Source: an uncultured Bacillota bacterium (GTDB lineage: Bacteria > Bacillota_I > Bacilli_A > RFN20 > CAG-288). Taken from it: a DNA stretch of 64,000 bases. Positions 20,401-26,937 of the stretch are shown one piece after another. Position numbers and translations under genes: made by a program. Where the stretch lies: assembly GCA_949284445.1 (NCBI GenBank), contig CASDVP010000003.1, positions 62,001 to 126,000 of the forward strand, written 5' to 3'. Every line of letters begins with the position of its first letter. Position 1 is the stretch's first letter. Below the pieces are notes generated by a model that was given only the letters and a program-made list of their open reading frames with translations, was not told the origin of the DNA and did not search any database.

Positions 20401-20556
20401 TGTTGTACCGATGACTCTAGAAGGATTGAAACCGAATACCATGTTGATAGCGGCTGATCCTTCATTTATCGCAAAGTAAGAACCGATAGCACTCGCTGTC
20501 AAAAGAACAGCAGAGACACTGGTGAGCACAGTCCATAAAGTTGTACGTATTTTCAT
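17473..20556 (-). CDS. Membrane-tethered GH3 glycosidase with reversed domain order
   Basis: A GH3 enzyme (1027 residues from the ATG; an adjacent GTG is less likely, AAAGGAG lies 8 bases before the ATG). Order: N-terminal membrane helix (~8-30), GH3 C-terminal alpha/beta domain with GGENGD (probable acid/base Glu), fibronectin-III-like domain (KEVVQVYLSKPY), then the GH3 (beta/alpha)8 domain with YIKHFAFND and the nucleophile Asp in ITDW (~residue 917), ending in a second membrane helix (~last 35). This order is the reverse of most GH3 enzymes but is known from rumen bacterial beta-glucosidases (Butyrivibrio, Ruminococcus). With helices at both ends the catalytic body forms one large extracellular loop. 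Substrate unknown. A cre-like site lies about 120 bases upstream. Followed by the lipoprotein gene. Confidence 0.9.
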   Translation of the reverse strand: MKIRTTLWTVLTSVSAVLLTASAIGSYFAINEGSAAINMVFGFNPSRVIGTTERMRYESDWANPNGEGFFNENKRMIREAASEGMTLLWNKDVDGKPALPLAKDNRLSCLSHSSVDIVESGTGSGHIDTVNQEGKNARTTLKDALNRYFQVNDTLWNFYHIGGGSGYGRGKTNYSESGPGAVNEVPWSKYTDEVKNSFGEYNDAALIFISRTGGENGDLHTSKDGIATEDGGYLALTQEEKDLLQNVTNDSRFKKVVLVLNTGNPIMMKDLQPYIDNIDAAIYMGEAGTSGVNALAEILIGNKSPSGRLADTLAYNLFSHPSTLNDDKFTYSNINGALESERYQGHYMVYQEGIYIGYKYFETRYMDGISDPSGTGALSNAGAYNSTSGWNYDQEVAFPFGYGLSYSTFSYSNYDVKLSEDEQSYEVSLTVTNTGDVPSKEVVQVYLSKPYTDYDKEHDIEVAGVELVGFDKTEELQPNAHEDLTISVPLDYFKTYDSTYMNEDGTEGRYILEGGDYYLTAATDSHIAANNVLAAQGETPTAETVMAGSREVEMGKDFATRLTLSEDNETFKTSRQTGKAIHNQLDNMDINKYENKGDNKITYLSRQNWEETYPEPVALNFTDGMKDDLAVTHVSPKNDPDNMPTYSKFASGSTSGKPDVNNGDLVAADFIDAPLNEYSEGWSEEWETKWNQLLDQMSWTEQAQLCANAYHQLNAAESIALPSSRQENGPVGITKRGESNWQIPNKDVKDWYYTCYPSAPVLASTFNTDIVEDIGQHMSEDMLYLGYNGIYGPGGNLHRSPFGGRNWEYYSEDPVLSGLIGAAQVKGIENKGSIAYIKHFAFNDMETYRHYCGIWSNEQAARENYLRAFEIIFTDGEASGTMNSFTRCGTQWSGMCKELQTNILREEWGWDGINITDWVENKYMSKPDAVFAGTNSFDGNGNPSWFSGYENDPDFAKCLRESSKIIIYNVAHTHTFNGITRESIVETLTPPWQIALYCLIGFFATTTVGCGAMLTISLVMRFKQKKN

Positions 20557-20674
20557 CACGTTTTCTCCTTTCTCTTAAAAAACCAAGCGATTTAAATCTG
20601 AAGCTATCGTAATAGAGAAAAAAAGATAAGCCAAGAATTTTGGCGTAAATTCATCAGCAAAAGTCGTAAAGTAT

Positions 20675-20688
20675 TGTAAGCGCTTAAG
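20675..20688 (-). promoter_or_regulatory. cre-like palindrome upstream of GH3 operon 1
   Basis: TGTAAGCGCTTAAG on the + strand (CTTAAGCGCTTACA on the -) fits the catabolite-response-element consensus TGWAANCGNTNWCA at 12 of 14 positions in either direction. It overlaps the stop codon of the histidine kinase gene and is about 120 bases before the GH3 start. The same AAGCGCTT core occurs at 36664, 45815 and 53354. I could not define a clear -35/-10 pair for this GH3 gene. Confidence 0.6.
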
Positions 20689-22057
20689 CAGTCGCTTTTT
20701 CAGCATTTTCCTTTTTAAATGGGATGATTATGTCTAAATTGAAAATATCTTCTTTCAATGAAACAGTCAATTCACCACCATATTTTTTAGCGATTCTCTT
20801 CATGCTGAGCATACCAAAACCATGGTAATTAGGGTCCTTAGAAGTCACTGGTAAACCGTCTTTAAGTTTCAGATCACCCTGAAAATAATTTTCTACATGA
20901 ATTATCAACATATCTGCGATCTTCCGTGCGATGACGTTAACGCATCTTTTTCCTTTATCTTCGATATTTTCTACACTCTCGATAGCATTAGATATCGCGT
21001 TTCCAAAGAGAGAATAAACATCAAAATTATCCATAAAAGATACCAGTTTTCCATTGACGACACAAGTCAGTTGAATCTGACGTGAATCACAGATCAATTT
21101 CTTTTGCGTCAATAGAACATCTAGTTCATCATTACCGGTCTTAATAGCTGAATCATATATCATGATCGCATGTTCAATCTCTTGGATATTCTTTTCTGAT
21201 CCATCCTTTCTTAAAGAGGCGATTTGATGTTTTAAATCATGACATTTGATATTGATCAGTTCGATATTCTCTTTGCTCAATTCATACTGTTTGCGTTCAT
21301 TTCTTAAAATCTCAGCCATCATATCAACTTCCTGTGCCATATTCTCATTCTTTTTGATATCGAATATCGTTGAGATGATAAGACCGCAGCATAAAATCGC
21401 ATAAACAGAATTCGAAATGATAGAAATAAGTGTCTGTTGTTCAGGAATATCGATAGTGATTCTTGACATGCCGATACAGACGATGGTCACGATAAAAGCG
21501 GTGATCGCTTTCCTTAAGTTATCAGCATTTCTTTCGATATCATTAGAAAATTTCTTGATCAATATGAAATAAAAAAGAAGATAAACAGCCGCAAAAATAA
21601 GAAACTCAAGTATTAATGACATATATGGTCCGAATGGGTCTTCAGTGAAATAGTCATGAATAGTGCAAAGGCGTGTAATACTTCTTGCGATATGTTGTAA
21701 AGCATATCCACCCGAACACAAAAATAACGCTTGGGTGAATTTGATTTTATAACTCAAAAAGACAGTCAAAATAGTCATCAAAAAGATGATCAGATAGAAA
21801 AAGAAATTAAAAAGTGATTTACCTATGGATTGATCATTATTGATGCTATCACCATAAGTGAACCATTGCTGCATAATCGAAGAATAAGTGATCTCCGTAA
21901 ATATGGTGATATATATGGATGTGAAACCACATAATAAAAATATCACCCAAAAATATTGTCTTTTAGGAGCTGTTTTAACAAATAAAAACTCACCTAATAA
22001 AATTTCTACAACCAAAATGGAAGGTGTGAAGAACGAGATGGTTTGACTAACGTTCAT
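20684..22057 (-). CDS. GHKL-type sensor histidine kinase (AgrC/LytS-like)
   Basis: A 457-residue kinase. Six or seven membrane helices fill residues ~8-235, followed by a short coiled region and a kinase core of the GHKL family: phospho-acceptor His in KCHDLKHQ, N-box in LFGNAISNAIES, and G-box HGFGMLSMKRIAKKYGG. This arrangement is that of AgrC/ComD-like peptide sensors. Its ATG overlaps the stop of the response-regulator gene by 4 bases, so the pair is coupled. No agrB/agrD-like peptide genes are present nearby, so the signal is unknown. The position directly before GH3 operon 1 makes that operon a candidate target (inference). Confidence 0.88.
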   Translation of the reverse strand: MNVSQTISFFTPSILVVEILLGEFLFVKTAPKRQYFWVIFLLCGFTSIYITIFTEITYSSIMQQWFTYGDSINNDQSIGKSLFNFFFYLIIFLMTILTVFLSYKIKFTQALFLCSGGYALQHIARSITRLCTIHDYFTEDPFGPYMSLILEFLIFAAVYLLFYFILIKKFSNDIERNADNLRKAITAFIVTIVCIGMSRITIDIPEQQTLISIISNSVYAILCCGLIISTIFDIKKNENMAQEVDMMAEILRNERKQYELSKENIELINIKCHDLKHQIASLRKDGSEKNIQEIEHAIMIYDSAIKTGNDELDVLLTQKKLICDSRQIQLTCVVNGKLVSFMDNFDVYSLFGNAISNAIESVENIEDKGKRCVNVIARKIADMLIIHVENYFQGDLKLKDGLPVTSKDPNYHGFGMLSMKRIAKKYGGELTVSLKEDIFNLDIIIPFKKENAEKATA

Positions 22058-22782
22058 ATGCTTCCCCCGAAATATTTAGCTACTTCTTGGATAAAAGCTT
22101 TTCTTTTCGGCTGGGATATCTTCAATCTATCATCGGTTCCATTCAGGACGACTTCGTCACTATCTATAGATTTTACATAAGCCAGATTTACTAAATAGCA
22201 TGAGTTACATAAAGCAAAATAATAATCTTTCAACTTATCATACATAGAAGAGATTGTCCCTCTTAAAGTCAATGTTTCTTCTTTTAAATGCACTAACAGA
22301 TTATGATTGTGAACCTCGATATAAAGGATATCATCGATAGAAACTCGCATGATATTGTTCTTTGTATTAAAAACAATAGTTTTACTGGCGTCTTTTTTGA
22401 GTTTCTTATGTTCAACTATTTTACAAAGACGCTCGAGTTTTAAAGCTAGCGTGGAATAGGATACTGGTTTTAAAACAAAATCCATCGCATCAACTTCATA
22501 ACCTTCTATAGCATATTGGGCAAGATTAGTGACAAACACAATGACCACATCAGCATCTTGCTTTCTGATCATATGAGCAGCATTCATGCCATTGATCATC
22601 GGAAGTTGAATATCCACAAAAATAATATCTGCATCCGCTTTGTATTCTTCTAATAATTTCACAGCATTATCATAACGAGTTATTTTAAAAGAATATTCGC
22701 TGTTTTGCTCAAAGCGTCGCAAGCAAGAGAGGAGCTTTTCTGCTGCTAAATCTTCATCTTCCAAAATAATCACATTTATCAT
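22054..22782 (-). CDS. LytTR-family response regulator
   Basis: A 242-residue regulator: receiver domain (about 1-120) with acidic pocket E8/D9/E10 region, phospho-acceptor Asp in IIFVDIQLP, Thr in VFVTN and Lys in VLKPVS; then a LytTR DNA-binding domain (about 135-238) with the typical ILYIEVHNHNLLVHL and a conserved F.LCNSCYLVNL.YV segment. It should be phosphorylated by the adjoining GHKL kinase and bind paired direct repeats. The gene begins 32 bases after the stop of the hypothetical gene at 22815, with GAAGGA about 10 bases before the ATG. Probably one transcript from 23573 to 20684. Confidence 0.9.
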   Translation of the reverse strand: MINVIILEDEDLAAEKLLSCLRRFEQNSEYSFKITRYDNAVKLLEEYKADADIIFVDIQLPMINGMNAAHMIRKQDADVVIVFVTNLAQYAIEGYEVDAMDFVLKPVSYSTLALKLERLCKIVEHKKLKKDASKTIVFNTKNNIMRVSIDDILYIEVHNHNLLVHLKEETLTLRGTISSMYDKLKDYYFALCNSCYLVNLAYVKSIDSDEVVLNGTDDRLKISQPKRKAFIQEVAKYFGGSI

Positions 22783-22814
22783 CGCCTAATATCCTTCATA
22801 CTCTTGAGGTCAAT

Positions 22815-23573
22815 TCATTTTATTTTTATGCTGATAACATATCCTCTTAATAAATAAATAACGATTATATGAGTGATGTCAGTATCTAAAAGTTTTTCAT
22901 CTAAATCAAAAAGAATATCTTTTAAAACATCTTTAAGTTGCTCTAATGAAAACGCATCTATATTGATAGGGATGACTAAGCTTTCGTCATAAACAAAATA
23001 AGGATTTGTGATATCAACGTTATTTTTGTCGATCAAAAACGGATCGATTGAGGGAACAGTTAAAAATGACTGGAATAATTCTCTTGCAAAGAGGACTACT
23101 TGATGGAAGATCTTTTCCCTATTCTTTTTAAACACTTGAAATACTTTATTATTCAAGCCATCAGAAGTCTTAGCTAATTTTAAAACAGCCATCGTGGATA
23201 GTTTTGCTAAAAGCAAAGCTAAATCGATATTCTCTTTATCGAAAAAGAAATGATTGATTGTCAATAAAACATCGTCTTTCTCTTTGATGGCTTTATCTTT
23301 TTCAGTGGTCAAGTCTGATACCATCTTAGAAAAATGGGATTGATATTGATTATAGGCGGTCTGCGAAGCTTCTTTTCCTTTAGCCTTAGCTATCACTAGA
23401 TGTTCAATGTAGGAAAAAAGTAAGAATGCTAATCTATTTTCGATACTATCATCGATATGTATTTTTGATGCAAAAGTATTGAAGATGGATGATACTTTTT
23501 GACCAGCATTATAAAAAGAAATATCTTCTTCTTTAACTGCCGATAAAGACAAAATAATATTTTCTTTAGTCAT
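22815..23573 (-). CDS. Hypothetical cytoplasmic protein upstream of a two-component system
   Basis: A 252-residue, largely helical protein with no signal peptide or membrane helix. I recognise no domain. A charged segment around residues 85-105 (TTEKDKAIKEKDD) may be a short coiled coil; the last ~60 residues are hydrophobic beta/alpha. It is the first gene of a probable operon with the LytTR regulator and kinase. No Shine-Dalgarno sequence precedes the ATG; instead an extended -10 box (TGTTATAAT on the minus strand) ends 12 bases before it, implying a leader of only about 4-5 bases. Function unknown. Confidence 0.6.
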   Translation of the reverse strand: MTKENIILSLSAVKEEDISFYNAGQKVSSIFNTFASKIHIDDSIENRLAFLLFSYIEHLVIAKAKGKEASQTAYNQYQSHFSKMVSDLTTEKDKAIKEKDDVLLTINHFFFDKENIDLALLLAKLSTMAVLKLAKTSDGLNNKVFQVFKKNREKIFHQVVLFARELFQSFLTVPSIDPFLIDKNNVDITNPYFVYDESLVIPINIDAFSLEQLKDVLKDILFDLDEKLLDTDITHIIVIYLLRGYVISIKIK

Positions 23574-23584
23574 AATGTAAAAAA

Positions 23585-23593
23585 ATTATAACA
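23585..23593 (-). promoter_or_regulatory. Extended -10 promoter close to the start codon
   Basis: Minus strand TGTTATAAT: a TATAAT at 23590-23585 preceded by TGn. The gap to the ATG (23573) is 11 bases, too short for a Shine-Dalgarno site between. A TTGACA (23608-23603) is only 12 bases further upstream, too near to act as its -35 box. Confidence 0.5.
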
Positions 23594-23702
23594 TATCAGT
23601 GGTGTCAAAAATCAGTATCTCTCAGTAGAAATGCACTATTTCTTCTCTAAAACGATAAATATAATCGAATGTTAGTATATAATTTTTGTGAGGTAAGCAA
23701 AC

Positions 23703-25235
23703 ATGAGCCAGAAAAGAATTGTTGTTTTAGATTTCGGCGGTCAATACAACGAACTGATCGCTAGAAGAGTACGACAATGTCATGTCTATTCCGAGGTTCT
23801 TCCATTCAATACTGATATTGAAAAGCTCAAAGATGATGATATTTTGGGTTTCATCTTCACTGGTGGACCTAATTCAGTTTACAAACAAGAATCGCCTCAA
23901 ATCACTAAAGAAATTTTCAATCTTAAAAAACCGATTTTAGGAATATGCTATGGTGCTCAACTGATCGCTTATGAATTGAATGGCACTGTAGATACTGCAC
24001 CAGTTTCTGAATATGGTCGAATCGAAATAACTAAAAAGAATGATTCAAAATTATTAGAAGGTATCAGTAAAAAAACTGATGTTTTTATGTCGCATACTGA
24101 TTATGTCAGTAAGTTACCTGAAGGATTCATCGTCACTTCTTCATCTAAAGATTGTCCGATAGCATCATTTGAAAATGAAGAACGTCAAATCTATGCCACG
24201 CAATTTCATCCAGAAGTCACTCATACTGTTGAAGGACAAAAAATAATCGAAAATTTCGTTTATAAAATTGCCAAAGCTGAACCGACATGGAAACCTGAAT
24301 CTTTCGTCAAAACGAAGATCGATGAGATAAGAGAAAAAGTGAATGATGGAACAGTCTTATTAGGATTATCAGGTGGAGTTGATTCATCAGTGACTGCTGC
24401 TTTACTGAGTAAAGCCATCGGTAAAAATCTTTATTGTGTATTTGTAGATCACGGACTTCTGAGAAAAAATGAATCTGATGAAGTTGAACAAGCTTTTAAA
24501 AAGTTTGATTTGAATTTCATCAAAGTAGATGCTTCTAAATTGTTTTTGGATCGTTTAAAAGGTGTGATAGAACCAGAGCAAAAAAGAAAGATAGTCGGGT
24601 CTACATTTTTAGAAGTCTTTGAACAAGAAGCTAAAAAATTAGGTAAAATCGATTATTTCGCACAAGGCACTATTTATCCAGATAGAATCGAATCCGGTCT
24701 AGGAGTATCGGCTACGATCAAATCACATCACAACGTTGGCGGCTTACCTAAAAAAATGGATTTCAAAGGCTTGATAGAACCATTAGATAATTTATTCAAG
24801 GATGAAGTTAGGGCACTCGGAAAAGAATTGGGATTACCTGACAACCTTATAAATAGACAACCATTCCCTGGACCTGGTTTAAGCATTCGCATCATCGGTG
24901 AAGTGACTGAAGAAAAGATAAGAATAGTTCAAGAAGCAGACTATATTTTTAGAGAAGAGATCAAAAATGCTAATTTAGATACGACCATTAGTCAGTATTT
25001 TGCAGCTTTGAGCAACCTCAAATCAGTCGGTGTCATGGGAGATAGTCGCACCTATGATTATGCAATTGTTTTAAGAGCAGTGATAACTGATAACTTTATG
25101 ACATGCAAAGCATATCATTTTGACGAAACTGTGATGACTAAAATTGCTGATAGGATCGTCAATGAAGTCAAAGGTGTAAATCGTGTTCTATATGATTTCA
25201 CTTCAAAACCGCCAGCTACTATCGAATTAGAATAG
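23703..25235 (+). CDS. guaA: GMP synthase (glutamine-hydrolysing)
   Basis: A 510-residue GuaA of normal length. The N-terminal glutamine amidotransferase half has the nucleophile Cys in GICYGAQL and the His/Glu in FHPEVTHT; the ATP-pyrophosphatase half has the PP-loop LSGGVDSS, and the C-terminal dimerisation domain ends with the invariant-type KPPATIELE. It aminates XMP to GMP using glutamine and ATP. Start: GTGAGG at 23688-23693 before the ATG; a TATAAT lies at 23678-23683. The gene stands alone, divergent from the operon at 23573. The 129-base gap is too short and lacks the pairing for a purine riboswitch. gmk and purB are also in this window but not linked. Confidence 0.97.
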   Translation: MSQKRIVVLDFGGQYNELIARRVRQCHVYSEVLPFNTDIEKLKDDDILGFIFTGGPNSVYKQESPQITKEIFNLKKPILGICYGAQLIAYELNGTVDTAPVSEYGRIEITKKNDSKLLEGISKKTDVFMSHTDYVSKLPEGFIVTSSSKDCPIASFENEERQIYATQFHPEVTHTVEGQKIIENFVYKIAKAEPTWKPESFVKTKIDEIREKVNDGTVLLGLSGGVDSSVTAALLSKAIGKNLYCVFVDHGLLRKNESDEVEQAFKKFDLNFIKVDASKLFLDRLKGVIEPEQKRKIVGSTFLEVFEQEAKKLGKIDYFAQGTIYPDRIESGLGVSATIKSHHNVGGLPKKMDFKGLIEPLDNLFKDEVRALGKELGLPDNLINRQPFPGPGLSIRIIGEVTEEKIRIVQEADYIFREEIKNANLDTTISQYFAALSNLKSVGVMGDSRTYDYAIVLRAVITDNFMTCKAYHFDETVMTKIADRIVNEVKGVNRVLYDFTSKPPATIELE

Positions 25236-25267
25236 CCAAAAGTTTTATCAAAAAAGAAAAATAAGCT

Positions 25268-25298
25268 ATCAAATAAAGATTAATTATTTGATGATTTT
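25268..25298. terminator. Bidirectional terminator overlapping a stop codon
   Basis: Nine-base perfect stem ATCAAATAA (25268-25276) / TTATTTGAT (25284-25292) with a 7-base loop, followed by GATTTT on the + strand and a long T-rich run on the minus strand. It closes guaA and, read the other way, the XRE gene, whose stop codon at 25284-25286 lies inside the stem. Confidence 0.75.
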
Positions 25299-25895
25299 AA
25301 GTTTATCATTTATTGCAAAGTGCAGAGTTAAGGCTATTTGAATAGGTATCATCAAAATAAATAAAGGCCAAATATTATATTGTATAAACTGAACGTAACA
25401 GGCGATGACTAGGGTCCAGAAGAAGATCGTCTGAATCACAAAATTATAGACTTTATTTTTCCAAACTTTTTTGAAAAGTAGCATGAGTAACGAGGTTGCT
25501 GGTAAAGCCCAAACAAATATTTGCCAAAAATTGATATCAGAAATAAAGGTTAAATAAATATAAATTATACCGGCAAGGATCCAAACGAAGGAGCAATATA
25601 GGGTTTCTATCAATGCATTGTTGATAATAATGGCTTTATTCATCCGATTTACATAACGTATCTTGTTTTCAAAGCTATTTTCATCAATCAAAAAATCTAA
25701 TTTAACATTATAAAATTGGCACAGCTTATAAAGTGTTTCAACATCGGGTAATGTATCACCATTTTCCCATTTACTAACTGCTTTATCACTATAACCAAAT
25801 CGTTCTGCAAGCTCACTTTGAGTAAGCTTTCTATTTTTTCTTAAAGCTGTTAAATTTTTAGCGATAATAATACGTAAATTTTTACTTTCTTCCAT
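25284..25895 (-). CDS. XRE-family HTH regulator with membrane tail
   Basis: A regulator of 203 residues from the ATG at 25895. An XRE helix-turn-helix (LTQSELAERFGYSDKAVSKWENGDTLPD) fills the first ~65 residues and four hydrophobic helices the C-terminal half, so it is a membrane-bound repressor type. I chose 25895 rather than the upstream ATG at 25910 because the promoter TTGACA-N17-TATGAT has its -10 box at 25907-25902, overlapping that upstream codon; transcription would begin at or next to the A of the ATG at 25895. That implies a leaderless mRNA. ACTCTCTT half-sites abutting the -35 box suggest autoregulation. It is divergent from the exported-protein pair at 26051, a likely target. Confidence 0.85.
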   Translation of the reverse strand: MEESKNLRIIIAKNLTALRKNRKLTQSELAERFGYSDKAVSKWENGDTLPDVETLYKLCQFYNVKLDFLIDENSFENKIRYVNRMNKAIIINNALIETLYCSFVWILAGIIYIYLTFISDINFWQIFVWALPATSLLMLLFKKVWKNKVYNFVIQTIFFWTLVIACYVQFIQYNIWPLFILMIPIQIALTLHFAINDKLKIIK

Positions 25896-25901
25896 ACAAG
25901 T

Positions 25902-25930
25902 ATCATACAAATGCTGGGTAAAAATGTCAA
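25902..25930 (-). promoter_or_regulatory. Consensus promoter of the XRE gene
   Basis: Minus strand TTGACA (25930-25925), 17-base spacer, TATGAT (25907-25902). Six bases separate the -10 box from the ATG at 25895, so the expected +1 coincides with the start codon. Confidence 0.8.
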
Positions 25931-25968
25931 ACTCTCTTAAAAAGAGAGTGTTTTCTTGAACTCTCTTT
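25930..25968. promoter_or_regulatory. Putative operator: three ACTCTCTT half-sites
   Basis: ACTCTCTT occurs directly at 25931-25938 and 25960-25967, and inverted (AAGAGAGT) at 25942-25949. The first copy adjoins the -35 box of the XRE gene. The inverted pair has a 3-base gap (8-bp perfect palindrome arms), the other a 10-base gap. Located between the divergent XRE gene and the exported-protein operon, this is a good candidate binding site for the XRE protein; binding itself is inference. Confidence 0.55.
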
Positions 25969-25993
25969 TAAGGTTTTGAAGTTTCTAGTGACA

Positions 25994-26022
25994 TTGAAAA
26001 TGGCTTTTGCTTAAATTACTAT
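25994..26022 (+). promoter_or_regulatory. Promoter of the exported-protein pair
   Basis: TTGAAA (25994-25999), 17-base spacer, TACTAT (26017-26022). The ATG at 26021 lies within the -10 box, which argues that translation starts at the later ATG at 26051, preceded by GAAAGGG. Confidence 0.6.
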
Positions 26023-26050
26023 GGCTTTTAAGCTAGAAAGGGCGTCTAAA

Positions 26051-26929
26051 ATGACAAAAGATAAAAAATCAACAATCATCACTATCTCTGGCATTTTATT
26101 ATCTTTAATAATAGGTGGTGCTGCAGGCACTATCGTCGCTTTTAGCCTTTCAAAAAAAGGAGTCGATTATTCACAAGTACATGTGACCGAGAACGATCAA
26201 GAATCTCTTTATGAAGATTACATCAACAATCCGCGTGATCCACTAACATATAAGCCATTCGAATTAGCTAATATTGCTTTTTATAAATATAGTTTGAATG
26301 AATATACTAGAAGTGAAGTTAAATCCTCAGCAGTTGCTATGGGTGTCACCCAAACCACAAATGGTCAAAACTTCAAGAATAAAGATATATATTTTAGTGA
26401 AAGTGTTTCTTCATCAACTTTTGTTAAAGTCGCTAAAAGATTTTATATTCAAGATGACAAAGTCGATATTTATAACGGCAAACTCATCAATAATAAAAAT
26501 GGTCTAGGCGGTGAATATTCAACCTCAGAAGAAATGACTGTTGATGAATATAAAGATACTTGGGGTAAAGACTTAAATAATCCTGTCATTTATACCATAA
26601 CTTCTGAAACCACTCTTGACAGTTCTTCAATCTCGAAAACTGATGATGGTTATCTGATCTCCTTAGATCTGGATCCCTTAAAGAGTGTCACAAGATATGT
26701 CAAACAGATGATGCAGATGTCTAATTTATCTGATTCACCTGAATTCGATTATGTTCATCTTGAATTCAGCTTGGATTCTGAGCTCAACCTCTTAGAGATG
26801 AATGTCAAAGAAGCATATTATGTTTGGGTTGTTGGTAAAAATTATACTGAAGCCAAGTTAACTGAAAAATTTATGGTAATGGATGAGAGCACTCCTATCC
26901 CTTCGGTTGATGAAGTTGTTTATTATTGA
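26051..26929 (+). CDS. Membrane-anchored extracytoplasmic protein, unknown function
   Basis: A 292-residue protein from the ATG at 26051 (GAAAGGG 8 bases upstream). After a basic start there is one membrane helix (about residues 10-35), then an extracellular part of alternating beta-type segments with many Ser, Thr, Asp and Tyr. I recognise no domain. It is followed after 8 bases by the gene for a larger exported protein whose Shine-Dalgarno (GAGGTG) overlaps this stop codon, so the two are co-expressed. The mixed pattern of polar and hydrophobic residues recalls lipid-binding beta folds, but this is a weak impression. Divergent XRE regulator may control it. Confidence 0.65.
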   Translation: MTKDKKSTIITISGILLSLIIGGAAGTIVAFSLSKKGVDYSQVHVTENDQESLYEDYINNPRDPLTYKPFELANIAFYKYSLNEYTRSEVKSSAVAMGVTQTTNGQNFKNKDIYFSESVSSSTFVKVAKRFYIQDDKVDIYNGKLINNKNGLGGEYSTSEEMTVDEYKDTWGKDLNNPVIYTITSETTLDSSSISKTDDGYLISLDLDPLKSVTRYVKQMMQMSNLSDSPEFDYVHLEFSLDSELNLLEMNVKEAYYVWVVGKNYTEAKLTEKFMVMDESTPIPSVDEVVYY

Positions 26930-26937
26930 GGTGTTAA

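Noticed and set aside
17473-20556. Reversed GH3 domains as an assembly error or gene fusion artefact
   Set aside because: A second, diverged gene at 48229 has the same order, and such order is known in other bacteria.
23574-23702. Purine riboswitch before guaA
   Set aside because: The gap is short, contains two -10-like boxes and shows no paired three-way junction.
26021-26050. ATG at 26021 as start of the exported protein
   Set aside because: It lies in the -10 box of a good promoter and has no ribosome binding site; ATG 26051 has GAAAGGG.
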